Part shown: positions 20,786-29,087 of the stretch, one piece after another
How positions within the stretch are numbered: position 1 is the first letter of the stretch
Layout of the letters: every line of letters starts with the position of its first letter
NCBI RefSeq assembly: GCF_014191545.1
Contig: NZ_AP023361.1
Span: 834,501-898,500, forward strand
Direction: 5' to 3'
DNA: 64,000 nucleotides
Source of the DNA: Terrihabitans soli
Lineage (GTDB): Bacteria; Pseudomonadota; Alphaproteobacteria; Rhizobiales; Methylopilaceae
Translations under genes and position numbers: made by a program
The notes under the pieces: generated by a model
Told to the model about the DNA's origin: nothing
The model's database searches: none
Seen by the model: the letters and a program-made list of their open reading frames with translations, nothing else

Positions 20786-21148
20786 ATGAGCGATAACGAC
20801 ACGAACGGCCGGGACAGTGCACGTCCGGGCGCGTCCGGGGGTGATTTTTCCGAACGACTCCGCCGTCTCGACACCGCGCTGAAGAAAGCGCAGGCCGACC
20901 GGGCGGATGGGGATGAACACAGCCCGCGGGCAGGCAAGAGCGTTCAGGGCATGGCCCAGGCGCTCCGGCTCGCCAGCGAATTCGCAGCCGGCGTTCTCGT
21001 CGGCGCGGCACTGGGCTGGGGCATCGACTGGCTGTTCGGCATATCGCCTTGGGGGCTGATTGTATTTCTGTTGCTCGGCTTCGTGGCCGGCGTTCTCAAC
21101 GTTCTGAGATCGGCCGGCCTCACGAAAAAACCGGGCGAGACCGATTAA
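20786..21148 (+). CDS. atpI: ATP synthase protein I
   Basis: 120 residues. The hydrophilic N-terminal half is followed by two helices, LASEFAAGVLVGAALGWGID and GLIVFLLLGFVAGVLNV, a layout and Gly pattern typical of AtpI. AtpI assists c-ring assembly and Mg2+ supply and is the first gene of alphaproteobacterial F0 operons. The ATG at 20786 (MSDNDTNG) is preferred over a weak TTG at 20771. atpB follows 18 bases later. Confidence 0.9.
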   Translation: MSDNDTNGRDSARPGASGGDFSERLRRLDTALKKAQADRADGDEHSPRAGKSVQGMAQALRLASEFAAGVLVGAALGWGIDWLFGISPWGLIVFLLLGFVAGVLNVLRSAGLTKKPGETD

Positions 21149-21166
21149 GGGCGGACACAGGGCGAC

Positions 21167-21901
21167 ATGGATCCGATCCACCAATTCAATATCGTTCCGC
21201 TGTTCGGCGAAGGCACCTTCGCCTTCACGAACTCCTCGCTGTTCATGGTGGCGACCGTCCTCACCATCACGCTGTTTTTGGTTCTTGCGACGAGCCGCAG
21301 CGCTCTCGTTCCGGGCCGCTGGCAGTCGCTCGCCGAACTCTCCTACGAATTCGTGGCGAATACCGTGCGCTCGTCCGCCGGCAATGAGGGGATGAAGTTC
21401 TTTCCGCTCGTCTTCTCGCTCTTCATGTTCGTGCTGGTCGCCAATCTCTTCGGCATGATCCCGTACGCCTTCACCGTGACGAGCCACATCATCGTCACCT
21501 TCGCGCTGGCGATGCTCGTCATCACCACCGTCATCCTCTACGGCTTCTGGAAGAACGGCCTGCATTTCCTGCATCTGTTCGTTCCGTCGGGCATTCCGGT
21601 GTTCCTGATGCCGCTGGTCGTTGCGATCGAGGTCATCTCCTTCCTCTCGCGTCCGATCTCGCTCTCGGTTCGTCTCTTCGCCAACATGCTTGCTGGCCAC
21701 ATCACGCTGAAGGTCTTTGCGGGCTTTGTCGTGCAGCTCGTCGCCGCGCTCGGCGCGGTGGGCTGGGGCCTTGCGGTCCTGCCGCTCGGCATGGCGGTCG
21801 CCCTTCAGGGCCTCGAATTCCTGGTGGCTTTCCTCCAGGCTTACGTGTTCACCATTCTCACCTGCATCTATCTCAACGACGCGATTCACCCGGGCCACTA
21901 A
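21167..21901 (+). CDS. atpB: F0F1 ATP synthase subunit a
   Basis: Subunit a forms the proton half-channels against the c-ring. The essential Arg is in helix five: [14 protein letters not shown]. The next helix carries the conserved residues of the exit channel ([20 protein letters not shown]). The N-terminal [12 protein letters not shown] matches alphaproteobacterial subunit a. 244 residues is normal. Confidence 0.97.
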   Translation: MDPIHQFNIVPLFGEGTFAFTNSSLFMVATVLTITLFLVLATSRSALVPGRWQSLAELSYEFVANTVRSSAGNEGMKFFPLVFSLFMFVLVANLFGMIPYAFTVTSHIIVTFALAMLVITTVILYGFWKNGLHFLHLFVPSGIPVFLMPLVVAIEVISFLSRPISLSVRLFANMLAGHITLKVFAGFVVQLVAALGAVGWGLAVLPLGMAVALQGLEFLVAFLQAYVFTILTCIYLNDAIHPGH

Positions 21902-21935
21902 GCCCAGGCGCAAACTTCACTTAAGGAGATCAGTT

Positions 21936-22160
21936 ATGGAAGCTCTCGGTCAGTACATCGGCGCCGGTCTCGCCACCCTCGGCATGGGCGGCGCTGCCAT
22001 CGGCGTGGGCAACATCTTCGCCCAGTACCTCTCCGGCGCGCTGCGCAACCCGTCGGCTGCCGACGGCCAGTTCGCCCGTCTGATCTTCGGCTTCGCCGTT
22101 ACCGAAGCGCTCGGCATCTTCTCGCTGCTCGTCGCGCTCCTCCTCCTGTTCGCCGTCTAA
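21936..22160 (+). CDS. atpE: F0F1 ATP synthase subunit c
   Basis: A 74-residue two-helix hairpin: Gly-rich helix one ([18 protein letters not shown]), polar loop RNP, and helix two with the proton-carrying Glu in [19 protein letters not shown] strong Shine-Dalgarno TAAGGAGA (21922-21929) precedes the ATG at 21936, as expected for the subunit needed in highest copy. Confidence 0.97.
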   Translation: MEALGQYIGAGLATLGMGGAAIGVGNIFAQYLSGALRNPSAADGQFARLIFGFAVTEALGIFSLLVALLLLFAV

Positions 22161-22204
22161 TAACGGGGAAGGGCGCTCAAGCAGCGCCCTTGTGAGGACA
22201 AAGC

Positions 22205-22798
22205 ATGTCGGAAACGGCCAAGGTCCTGAACGAAATGCAGCCCGGCGCAACCGCGCCGGTCGAAAGCGTGCACACGGAAGTGCATCAGGCGCAGGAAGGT
22301 CACGGAGGCGGGTTCCCGCCCTTCGAGTCCCACACCTTCGCCTCGCAGATTCTGTGGCTCGCGATCACCTTCGGCGCGCTCTACTTCCTGATGAGCCGCA
22401 TCGCGCTGCCGCGCGTTGCCTCGATCCTCGAAGTGCGCAGCGACCGCATCGCCTCCGATCTCGCCGAGGCCCAGCGCCTTAAGACCGAGACCGAGCAGGC
22501 AATCGCGGCCTATGAGTCTTCGCTCGCGGAGGCCCGTTCGAAGGCGCAGAAGATCGCCGGTGAAACCCGCGACAAGGTGCAGGCCGAGGCCGATACGCAG
22601 AAGAAGAAGATCGAAGCCGATCTCTCCGAGCGTCTCGCCAAAGCGGAGAAGCAGATCGCCGACACCAAGGCGAAGGCGCTCTCCAATGTCCGCACGATTG
22701 CGGTCGAAGCGGCTTCCGATATCGTTGCGCAGCTTCTCGGCGACAAGCCGGATGCCAAGGATGTCGAAACCGCCGTCGATGCGACGCTGAAGAGCTGA
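22205..22798 (+). CDS. atpG: F0F1 ATP synthase subunit b'
   Basis: One membrane helix near residues 50-68 ([21 protein letters not shown]) is followed by a long Ala/Glu/Lys coiled coil, the stator stalk. The 50-residue polar N-terminal leader and its place just before atpF mark it as b', the extra stator subunit of alphaproteobacteria and cyanobacteria that pairs with b. 197 residues. Confidence 0.93.
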   Translation: MSETAKVLNEMQPGATAPVESVHTEVHQAQEGHGGGFPPFESHTFASQILWLAITFGALYFLMSRIALPRVASILEVRSDRIASDLAEAQRLKTETEQAIAAYESSLAEARSKAQKIAGETRDKVQAEADTQKKKIEADLSERLAKAEKQIADTKAKALSNVRTIAVEAASDIVAQLLGDKPDAKDVETAVDATLKS

Positions 22799-22808
22799 GG
22801 AGACTGGA

Positions 22809-23294
22809 ATGCTGCAGACCGCTGAATTCTGGGTTCTCGTCTCCTTCGTCATCTTCATGGCCATTCTCGGCTATGTCGGCGTTCACAAGACGATCCTGTC
22901 GGCGCTCGACGCGCGTTCGAAGAAGATCGCCGACGATCTGGATGAGGCCCGCGCTCTGCGCGAGGAGGCCCAGAAGGTTCTCGCCGAGTATGAGCGCAAG
23001 CGCCGCGAAGCGGAGAGCGAGGCCCAGGCCATCATCGCTGCTGCGAAATCGGAAGCTGAGCGTCTTGCCGCCGAGGCCAAGCAGAAGTCGGAAGACTTTG
23101 TCGTGCGCCGCACCAAGATGGCCGAGCAGAAGATCGCTCAGGCCGAAAGCCAGGCGGTCGCCGAAGTTCGTGCCATTGCCGCCGATGCTGCCGTGAAGGC
23201 CGCCGGCGAGGTGCTCAAAAAGAGCGCGACTGGGAAAAAGGGTGAGGAGCTTGTGACAAAGGGACTCAAAGAAGTCCGCAGCAAGCTTCATTGA
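22809..23294 (+). CDS. atpF: F0F1 ATP synthase subunit b
   Basis: 161 residues. An N-terminal helix (TAEFWVLVSFVIFMAILGYV) anchors the protein and the remainder is a charged coiled coil ending ...LKEVRSKLH. It is separated from b' by 10 bases and closes the F0 operon. The F1 genes (atpHAGDC) are not adjacent, as usual in alphaproteobacteria. Confidence 0.95.
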   Translation: MLQTAEFWVLVSFVIFMAILGYVGVHKTILSALDARSKKIADDLDEARALREEAQKVLAEYERKRREAESEAQAIIAAAKSEAERLAAEAKQKSEDFVVRRTKMAEQKIAQAESQAVAEVRAIAADAAVKAAGEVLKKSATGKKGEELVTKGLKEVRSKLH

Positions 23295-23318
23295 CGGTTC
23301 GGGGAAGCGTCAAAGAGT

Positions 23319-23347
23319 AAAAGGCCGCCCTTCGGGGCGGCCTTTTT
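23319..23347 (+). terminator. Rho-independent terminator of the F0 operon
   Basis: AAAGGCCGCCC (from 23320) pairs with GGGCGGCCTTT across a TTCG tetraloop (23331-23334), followed by TTTTT up to 23347. It lies about 25 bases after atpF. Confidence 0.92.
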
Positions 23348-23415
23348 CATTGCGGGAACCACTTAGCAGGTTCGGACATTGCCTCATACGACAACCCCTG
23401 TTGGAGGCAACAACC

Positions 23416-23499
23416 ATGATGAAGGGTGGACTTCTTTGGCTCATCGGCATTCCGCTGCCGATCATTCTTGTGCTCTGGCTCACGGGTTTCCTGAGCTAA
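23416..23499 (+). CDS. 27-residue single-helix membrane peptide
   Basis: ATG at 23416, with Shine-Dalgarno GGAGG (23403-23407) eight bases ahead. The product is 27 residues: [20 protein letters not shown] followed by a short tail WLTGFLS. It is almost entirely one transmembrane helix with a Gly-Ile-Pro kink. Similar tiny LLWLxGIPxPIIL peptides exist in related bacteria as far as I recall, without known function. It lies between the atp terminator and rnhB and overlaps the rnhB stop by four bases (CTAA). Confidence 0.6.
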   Translation: MMKGGLLWLIGIPLPIILVLWLTGFLS

Positions 23500-24242
23500 G
23501 CGCCTTCTGATTTTATCGCCTGTGCGGCCGCATTTTCCTCAAAGAGGAATGCGGCCTGCGCGGGCGTAACAAGTCCTTCCTTCATTTCGAACGCAATCCG
23601 CACCGGCGCGAAGCTGCGCCGGTGATGCGATGTCGGGCCGAGCTCAATCAGCGCGGCGCGATGTTCGGCCGTTGCGTAGCCCACATGTCGCTCGAAACCG
23701 TAGCCCTGTACGGACTGTGCGAGCCTTTTCATCAGCCGGTCGCGCGTCACCTTGGCGATGATGGAGGCCGCGGCGATGGACAGGATTTTCGCATCGCCGT
23801 CGATGACGGCTTCCGCCGGGCAGGGAAGGCCTTTCGGAAATTCCCGTCCATCGACGAAGATGCGGTCGGGCTTGCGCGGCAGCGCCTCGACCGCGGCGCA
23901 CATCGCCCAGAGCGTCGCTTTACGGATATCGATGCGGTCGATGCGCGACGGGCAGGCCGAGACAAAGGCCACATCCGCGCTCGCCATGATCTTCAGATAG
24001 AGCGCCTCGCGCACCTCCGGATCGAGCAGCTTTTTCGAATCGTCGATGCCTTTCGGAATCTTTTTCGGGTCGAGGATCACGGCGGCTGCAACCACGGGGC
24101 CGGCAAGCGGCCCGCGGCCGGCCTCGTCGACACCGGCGATCAGTTCGCAGCCGTCCTTCATCGCCTTCTTTTCGAAGCGGAAGGAGGGGCGCGCCACGGA
24201 GCGCGGAGCAGGTTTCGCTTTTTTCGGACGGGCCTCGGCCAT
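23496..24242 (-). CDS. rnhB: Ribonuclease HII
   Basis: RNase HII removes single ribonucleotides and RNA primers from DNA. The catalytic motif is [18 protein letters not shown]. The further acidic residues lie in [28 protein letters not shown] and the SKxxxH-like HVGYATAEH region. A basic 25-residue N-terminal extension ([15 protein letters not shown]) precedes the domain. The start is at 24242; a perfect CtrA box lies 45 bases upstream, between rnhB and the divergent PilZ gene. Confidence 0.96.
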   Translation of the reverse strand: MAEARPKKAKPAPRSVARPSFRFEKKAMKDGCELIAGVDEAGRGPLAGPVVAAAVILDPKKIPKGIDDSKKLLDPEVREALYLKIMASADVAFVSACPSRIDRIDIRKATLWAMCAAVEALPRKPDRIFVDGREFPKGLPCPAEAVIDGDAKILSIAAASIIAKVTRDRLMKRLAQSVQGYGFERHVGYATAEHRAALIELGPTSHHRRSFAPVRIAFEMKEGLVTPAQAAFLFEENAAAQAIKSEGA

Positions 24243-24286
24243 GGCCGCACAATGCCATGCCGCGCATCGAGTCGGGAGGTTTAAGG

Positions 24287-24301
24287 TTAACGACAGCTTA
24301 A
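24287..24301. promoter_or_regulatory. Perfect CtrA binding box, with a GANTC site nearby
   Basis: TTAACGACAGCTTAA matches TTAA-N7-TTAA at all eight positions. A GAGTC (GANTC, the CcrM target) lies at 24269-24273. The box is 59 bases upstream of the PilZ gene and 45 bases upstream of rnhB, so it could act on either divergent promoter. Confidence 0.75.
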
Positions 24302-24360
24302 AGGAGACGCGAGGCCCCTTCTTGCTGCAACTTTGGTGGGAGACGGAGAGGGAGGACGTG

Positions 24361-24720
24361 ATGCAGACCGAACGCCGCAAGCATATCCGCACCACGAGCT
24401 ATCTCGGCGGGCGCGTCGCCTTCAATCATCTCTACGCGACCCGCGATTGCCTGATCCGCAATATCTCTGAAGACGGCTGCCGCCTGGTGTTCGCGGAGAC
24501 GACTTCCCTGCCGGAGCGCTTCGTCCTGTCGATCCCGAGCCGCGAACAGGCGATCAACGCGCGTCTTGTCTGGCGCAGCGACAAGGAAGCGGGCGTCGCC
24601 TTCGATATTGCGGACGCCACGAAGACGGTCTCGCTCGATATGGCGCGCCGTCTCAAAAAGCTCGAAGAAGAAAAGCGTCTGCTTCAGATCCGCATCATGG
24701 AACTGTCCGGCGAGCTCTAA
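24361..24720 (+). CDS. PilZ domain protein (probable c-di-GMP receptor)
   Basis: 119 residues. The PilZ signature is complete: Arg-rich RRKHIR at residues 5-10 and the [16 protein letters not shown] block, the RxxxR and (D/N)xSxxG elements that grip cyclic di-GMP. A short beta-barrel follows ([19 protein letters not shown]) and then a C-terminal coiled helix ([19 protein letters not shown]). Stand-alone PilZ proteins pass c-di-GMP signals to motility, adhesion or envelope targets. Strong Shine-Dalgarno GGGAGG precedes the ATG at 24361. CtrA control is implied by the box upstream. Confidence 0.88.
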   Translation: MQTERRKHIRTTSYLGGRVAFNHLYATRDCLIRNISEDGCRLVFAETTSLPERFVLSIPSREQAINARLVWRSDKEAGVAFDIADATKTVSLDMARRLKKLEEEKRLLQIRIMELSGEL

Positions 24721-24777
24721 GCATCTTTTCCGGGTCTGTTTACGTATCTCGCGTAGACGAGACTTCAGGGTGCGCTC

Positions 24778-25011
24778 ATGGCGATCAGTGGCGATTATTC
24801 CCGGCCGGTTACGGTCAACGGCTTTTCCTGCCGCAACTGCCAGGACGTGTCCTTGGCCAAGCGCAATATCGATCCCGAACATCCTCTGTCCGGCCCTTAC
24901 GGCGTAAGCGCGGACAGCGATCCCACCCAGACAATTGCAAAAACATCCGGTGTGCCAAGCCGCGCTCTGCTGGAAGAGGGTGTGGGCTTGCGTCTCGATA
25001 TCCGCGCCTGA
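24778..25011 (+). CDS. Small unknown protein with a CxxC pair
   Basis: 77 residues, no signal peptide or membrane helix. A CRNC pair sits at residues 18-21 in VNGFSCRNCQDVSLAKRNID, followed by PxHPLSGPYGVSADSDPTQ. Short proteins with this VNGF-C-x-x-C-D-V pattern occur in rhizobial genomes as far as I recall, without known function. The pair could bind metal or act in redox. It lies 57 bases after the PilZ gene in the same direction and may be co-transcribed. Confidence 0.6.
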   Translation: MAISGDYSRPVTVNGFSCRNCQDVSLAKRNIDPEHPLSGPYGVSADSDPTQTIAKTSGVPSRALLEEGVGLRLDIRA

Positions 25012-25023
25012 ACGCGCCGAAAC

Positions 25024-25461
25024 TTACGACGGCAGTGTGATGCCGCCGCTCTCGTCGAGTTCCCAGAACGGATTGTGCGCGATCTCCCAGACATGGCCGT
25101 CGGGGTCCGCGACATAGCCCGAATAGCCGCCCCAGAAGGTCTTGTCCGGCTGCTTCAGAAGCTTTGCCCCGGCGGCAATAAAAGCGGCGATCAGCTTGTC
25201 GACATCGAGCGGCGAGGCGGCGTTATAGGCAAGCGCCATGCCGCCGAAACCTTTCGATCCGCCGTCTTCGATATGCGCATCCTTGGCGAGATCCGTGCGC
25301 TTCCAGACGGCCAGTACAAGGCCGCCGGAAAGTTGAAAAAAGCTCACGCTGTCATTGCTCTCGCCGGATTTCTGCAATCCGATCTTTAAGTAGAACTCTG
25401 TGGCCGCCGCAACGTCGGCGACCCCGAGCGTGATGAGGCTGATACGCGGCTTCATCACCAT
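25024..25461 (-). CDS. VOC (glyoxalase/bleomycin-resistance fold) family protein
   Basis: 145 residues in two beta-alpha-beta-beta-beta modules: RISLITLGVADVAAATEFYLKIGL and, in the second, YSGYVADPDGHVWEIAHNP, the typical metal-site Glu context of VOC enzymes. The start at 25461 (MVMKPRIS) has Shine-Dalgarno GGAAGGAAG at the right distance; ATGs at 25497 and 25455 are alternatives. The substrate is unknown. Confidence 0.9.
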   Translation of the reverse strand: MVMKPRISLITLGVADVAAATEFYLKIGLQKSGESNDSVSFFQLSGGLVLAVWKRTDLAKDAHIEDGGSKGFGGMALAYNAASPLDVDKLIAAFIAAGAKLLKQPDKTFWGGYSGYVADPDGHVWEIAHNPFWELDESGGITLPS

Positions 25462-25497
25462 GCGGGGCTTCCTTCCAATGGGTACATGCGCGTTCAT

Positions 25498-26619
25498 CTA
25501 GAACAGCCTCAGCTGTTCGCCAGGGCGCGGCGGCGGCATGAACAGGTCTTTGCTCAGCGAGCGCTTCTCTTCATTGAGGCCGAGCCTTTTGCAGGCGAGT
25601 TCGAAACGCCGTCCGACCGTCCAGGCGAACACGCCTTCGCCGATCATGCGCTTGCCCCATTCGGCTTCATAGGCTTTGCCGCCGCGTGTCGACTTCACAA
25701 GACTCATGACGTGATTGGCGCGCTCCGGCCGGTGCTCGCGCAGCCATTCCTGGAAGAGATCCTTGATCTCGTAGGGCAGACGCAGCAGCACGTAACCGGC
25801 GCCGGTCGCGCCGGCGGCTTTCGCCGCGTCGAGCACGCGCTCGATCTCTTCATCGTTCAGAGCAGGGATCACCGGCGCCATCATGACGGTGACGGGGATG
25901 CCGGCATCGGTCAGCGCCTTGATCGTCTCGAGGCGTTTGGGCGGCGTCGGGGCGCGCGGCTCGAGCGTGCGCGCGAGTTTCGGATCGAGCGTCGTAATAG
26001 AGATCGCAACGCGGGCGAGATTGTCCGCCGCCATCGGCGCGAGAATGTCGATGTCGCGCTGGACGAGGGCGGATTTCGTGACGATCCCGACCGGGTGCTT
26101 CGTCCTGGCCAGCACTTCGAGAATGGAGCGCGTGATGCGGTATTCGCGCTCGATCGGCTGATAGGGATCGGTATTCGTCCCGAGCGCCATGGTGCGGACT
26201 TCGTATTTCGGGTCCGCCAGTTCCTTGGTCAGAAGCTCGGCCGCGTTCGGTTTGACGGTCAGCTTGGATTCGAAATCGAGGCCCGGCGACAGGCCGAGAT
26301 AAGAGTGGGTCGGCCGCGCGAAGCAGTAGACGCAGCCATGCTCGCAGCCGCGATAGGGATTGATCGAGCGGTCGAAGCTGATGTCCGGCGACTGATTGCG
26401 GGTGATGATCTTCTTGGCCGCCTCGTAGGACACTTCCGTCTTGAAGGGCGGCAGATCGGCCAGGCTCTCCCAGCCGTCATCCGCGAGCGAGCGCGAATAG
26501 GGCTCGAACCGGCCGGATGGATTGGTCACGGCGCCCCGGCCCCGCCTCCTGTCGGCAGTGATGCCGATCGGGGCTTCTCGCTCCGTCTCGTAATCCAGTT
26601 CGCGGGCCAGGGCAGCCAT
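25498..26619 (-). CDS. PA0069-family radical SAM protein (spore-photoproduct-lyase-like)
   Basis: 373 residues. The radical SAM cluster motif is C-x3-C-x2-C in YRGCEHGCVYCFARP. The surrounding blocks INPYRGCEHGC, LTVKPNAAELLTKEL, MALGTNTDPYQPIE and THPVG-type GIVTKSALVQRD are those of the SPL-related PA0069 family. The reaction is unknown for this family, though its relatives repair DNA photoproducts. I chose the ATG at 26619 (GAGG eight bases ahead) because the alternative ATG at 26643 falls inside the promoter -10. The upstream LexA box predicts SOS induction. Confidence 0.9.
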   Translation of the reverse strand: MAALARELDYETEREAPIGITADRRRGRGAVTNPSGRFEPYSRSLADDGWESLADLPPFKTEVSYEAAKKIITRNQSPDISFDRSINPYRGCEHGCVYCFARPTHSYLGLSPGLDFESKLTVKPNAAELLTKELADPKYEVRTMALGTNTDPYQPIEREYRITRSILEVLARTKHPVGIVTKSALVQRDIDILAPMAADNLARVAISITTLDPKLARTLEPRAPTPPKRLETIKALTDAGIPVTVMMAPVIPALNDEEIERVLDAAKAAGATGAGYVLLRLPYEIKDLFQEWLREHRPERANHVMSLVKSTRGGKAYEAEWGKRMIGEGVFAWTVGRRFELACKRLGLNEEKRSLSKDLFMPPPRPGEQLRLF

Positions 26620-26641
26620 GTTCAAATCCTCGATGAGAGGC

Positions 26642-26670
26642 ATAAGAACATAACGAGAACAGATTAGCAA
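26642..26670 (-). promoter_or_regulatory. LexA-controlled promoter of the radical SAM gene
   Basis: Read on the minus strand: -35 TTGCTA (26670-26665), a 17-base spacer, and -10 TCTTAT (26647-26642). GTTC-TCGTTAT-GTTC at 26660-26646 lies between and over these elements. GTTC-N7-GTTC is the LexA operator of alphaproteobacteria, and here both half sites and the spacing are exact. The placement would let LexA block RNA polymerase directly. Confidence 0.8.
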
Positions 26671-26729
26671 GTTTACTGCGACCAAAGGAAGAATGTCGCC
26701 TTTTGGTCAGTCGGTGGTAGAGGAGAAAT

Positions 26730-27392
26730 ATGATCAGCGTTGTTCTTCAGGCCTTTGATGATGAGGAGGCCCTTGTCGGAACGCTTGCCTCGCTCGTTTC
26801 GGGCGCGGCTGACGGCGCCGTCCGCGATGTGATCGTCGTCGACGGCGGCACGGCGCCGGGCATTCCGGTGATCGCCGATGCCGCTGGCTGCATCTATATG
26901 AAGGGGCCGAAGCGGCGCGAGCAGCGCCTGTCGATCGGCGCCGAAGCTGCCAAAGGGCCGTGGCTGTTTTTCCTCGCGCCCGGCGTCGAGCCGGATGAGG
27001 GCTGGTATCGCGAAGCCCGCCAGTTCATCGAGCGCGCCGAGCGCAAAGGCGTCGCGACCGCGCGCGCGGCGACCTTCCGCATTTCCCACGATGATCACCG
27101 CAGCGGCGTCCTGCGCCGCCTGTTCGGTCCGCATCCGGGGTCTTACGGTCTTCTGATCCACCGCTCGTTCTACAAAAGCCTCGGCGGCTTCCGGCATCTT
27201 CCGGCGGTCGAATATGTCGATCTCGTCCGCCGCATCGGCCCGACGCGTCTGACGCGTCTGCGCTCGAACCTGTTCGTCACCGAACGCGCGGCGGCGAATG
27301 CGGCGCTCGGCACCGGGACGAGGCGCGCGATCGGGGCTGCGCTTTTGGCGCTGCGCGTGCCCGCGCGTCTTGTGGCGCGGCTCTACGCCTAA
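26730..27392 (+). CDS. Glycosyltransferase family 2-like protein
   Basis: 220 residues. N-terminal ISVVLQAFDDEEALVGTLASL and VIVVDGGTAPG resemble the nucleotide-sugar-binding start of GT-A family 2 enzymes, and GPWLFFLAPGVEPDEGW replaces the usual D-x-D segment with a weaker acidic pattern. C-terminal GSYGLLIHRSFYKSLGGF fits the acceptor part. It resembles short rSAM-associated GT2 proteins. The sugar and acceptor are unknown. It is divergent from the radical SAM gene and shares four bases with the moaB stop. Confidence 0.75.
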   Translation: MISVVLQAFDDEEALVGTLASLVSGAADGAVRDVIVVDGGTAPGIPVIADAAGCIYMKGPKRREQRLSIGAEAAKGPWLFFLAPGVEPDEGWYREARQFIERAERKGVATARAATFRISHDDHRSGVLRRLFGPHPGSYGLLIHRSFYKSLGGFRHLPAVEYVDLVRRIGPTRLTRLRSNLFVTERAAANAALGTGTRRAIGAALLALRVPARLVARLYA

Positions 27393-27934
27393 CTCTTCTT
27401 CCGCTTCAGATGTTCGTCGAGGCGCGGCGCGATCTCGACGAAATTGCACGGCTTGTGCCGGTAATCGAGCTGGCTCTGCAGAATGCCGTCCCAGGCATCG
27501 CGGCAGGCGCCGGGCGAGCCGGGCAGGCAGAAGATGAAAGTCCCGCCGGCGGTGCCCGCGGTGGCGCGCGACTGCACAGTCGAGACGCCGATCTTGTCAT
27601 AGGAGATGCGGTGGAAGACGGCGGAAAAGCCCTCCATCTTTTTCTCGAACACCGGCTCCAGCGCCTCGGGCGTCACATCGCGCCCGGTAAAGCCGGTGCC
27701 GCCGGTCGTAATCACGACATCGATGCCGGGATCTGCGATCCACGCCTTCACTCTGGCCTGAATGGCCGCCACATCGTCCGTCACGATGGCCCGGTCGGCG
27801 AGGACATGGCCGGCCCCTGTCAGACGCTCAGTGAGCGTTGAGCCGGATTTGTCGTCCTCAAGCGTGCGTGTATCGGACACCGTCAGGACGGCGATCTTCA
27901 TCGGGATGAAGGGGCGGCTTTCGTCGAGTTTCAC
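27389..27934 (-). CDS. moaB: Molybdenum cofactor biosynthesis protein B
   Basis: A MogA/MoaB-fold protein acting on molybdopterin (adenylation step or a related role). Motifs are MKIAVLTVSDTRTLEDDKSG, the MPT-binding TTGGTGFTGRDVTPEAL and FCLPGSPGACRDAWDGIL. I prefer the GTG at 27934 (then KLDESRPFIPMKI), which matches the usual xxDESRPFIPxxIAVLTVSD start and follows GAGGAGAG by about ten bases; an ATG at 27967 lacks such support. 181 residues. Confidence 0.93.
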   Translation of the reverse strand: MKLDESRPFIPMKIAVLTVSDTRTLEDDKSGSTLTERLTGAGHVLADRAIVTDDVAAIQARVKAWIADPGIDVVITTGGTGFTGRDVTPEALEPVFEKKMEGFSAVFHRISYDKIGVSTVQSRATAGTAGGTFIFCLPGSPGACRDAWDGILQSQLDYRHKPCNFVEIAPRLDEHLKRKKS

Positions 27935-28049
27935 GGCTTTTGCTCTCCTCGGACCTGCTAAATGCACGTTGTGGCGGACTTTCTCAATGTCCGGGGGGCT
28001 GATCTACTGTCCGGCGCGTTATGTTCCGGGGTTGGACCGGAGGGTGAAT

Positions 28050-29087
28050 TTGGGACGTCTGCTCTGGGGTGCGCTGTTTCTCAGCCTCGCCTTTCTTGCC
28101 GTGCTGATCTTTGCCGAGGTCGAGGTTCCGCTCGATCCGGAAGAGGCGATCCGCCGCGAACTCGATGAGAAGATCACCGCACCGGCGATCGAAGCCAAGA
28201 TCGAGGCGGCGCTCGCGCGCGGCGATATTGACGATGCGGCGATGTATGCGGAGCTTGCGACCGAGTTTCAGCGGCCGATCCGCACTGATCTCGTCGAGCG
28301 GATCAAGGCCGAGACGGCGGCGGCCCCGACGGCGCAAAGAAATGCGATGGAATTCGGCGCGGGCTTTTTCAAAGGCGAGGGGACGACCGTTGCGGGTCTT
28401 GCCGGCGCGGTGACGTCGGACCTCACCGTCGTCGGCGATGTGCGCGATCTCGTCCATGAAGGCGGGCTGATGGTGTCGGGCCAGCCTTATTCCGAAATCA
28501 TTCTCGGCCTGTCCACCATCGGCATCGTGGCGACGGGCGCAACCGTTGCGACCGGCGGCGGCGCGCTGCCGGCAAAGCTCGGCGTCTCGGCGCTCAAAGT
28601 CGCGAAAAAGGCCGGGACATTGACGGCAGGTCTCGGCGAAGCGCTCGGCCGCGCGCTGCGCCAGAGCGTCGATTTCGGCGAACTCGGCAATGTGCTGAAA
28701 GCCGCGGCCACCATGGATTCGGCTGCGGTGCGCGATGCGGCGGCCAAGACCGTGCGCCGTGCCTCCGACGGCGATCTTGCGCGCATGATCGGCGATGCGC
28801 GCCATCTCGGCGAAGTCACAGGTCCCGGCGAGACGGTGCGGCTGATGAAATATGCCAATACGCCGGAGGAGCTGTCGGAGCTCGCGACCATGTCGACGCG
28901 CTTCGGGCGCACGACGCGCGGCGTCGTCGAACTGACGGGAAGGGCGAGTCTCCGCGCCTTCAAGACCGGTGTGCGGATCGTCTCGGTGATCCTCGAAAAC
29001 CTCTACGCCTTCATCCTCTGGTTCGGCGGCATTATCGGCATGATCATGACGCGGAGCGGCTGGCGCGCGGTGCGCGGCCGGCGCTAG
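28050..29087 (+). CDS. Membrane protein of unknown function
   Basis: About 345 residues. One helix lies at the N-terminus (LLWGALFLSLAFLAVLIFAEV), a Gly/Ala-rich hydrophobic stretch in the middle (LGLSTIGIVATGATVATGGG) and a helix near the C-terminus (LENLYAFILWFGGIIGMIM). The conserved-looking region PLDPEEAIRRELDEKI ... FGAGFFKGEGTT ... VGDVRDLVHEGG resembles an uncharacterised family I have seen in Hyphomicrobiales. The start is uncertain: the TTG at 28050 has GGAGGG five bases ahead, while GTG 28044 and ATG 27987 are alternatives. It ends in CTAG shared with the AraC gene stop. Confidence 0.65.
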   Translation: MGRLLWGALFLSLAFLAVLIFAEVEVPLDPEEAIRRELDEKITAPAIEAKIEAALARGDIDDAAMYAELATEFQRPIRTDLVERIKAETAAAPTAQRNAMEFGAGFFKGEGTTVAGLAGAVTSDLTVVGDVRDLVHEGGLMVSGQPYSEIILGLSTIGIVATGATVATGGGALPAKLGVSALKVAKKAGTLTAGLGEALGRALRQSVDFGELGNVLKAAATMDSAAVRDAAAKTVRRASDGDLARMIGDARHLGEVTGPGETVRLMKYANTPEELSELATMSTRFGRTTRGVVELTGRASLRAFKTGVRIVSVILENLYAFILWFGGIIGMIMTRSGWRAVRGRR

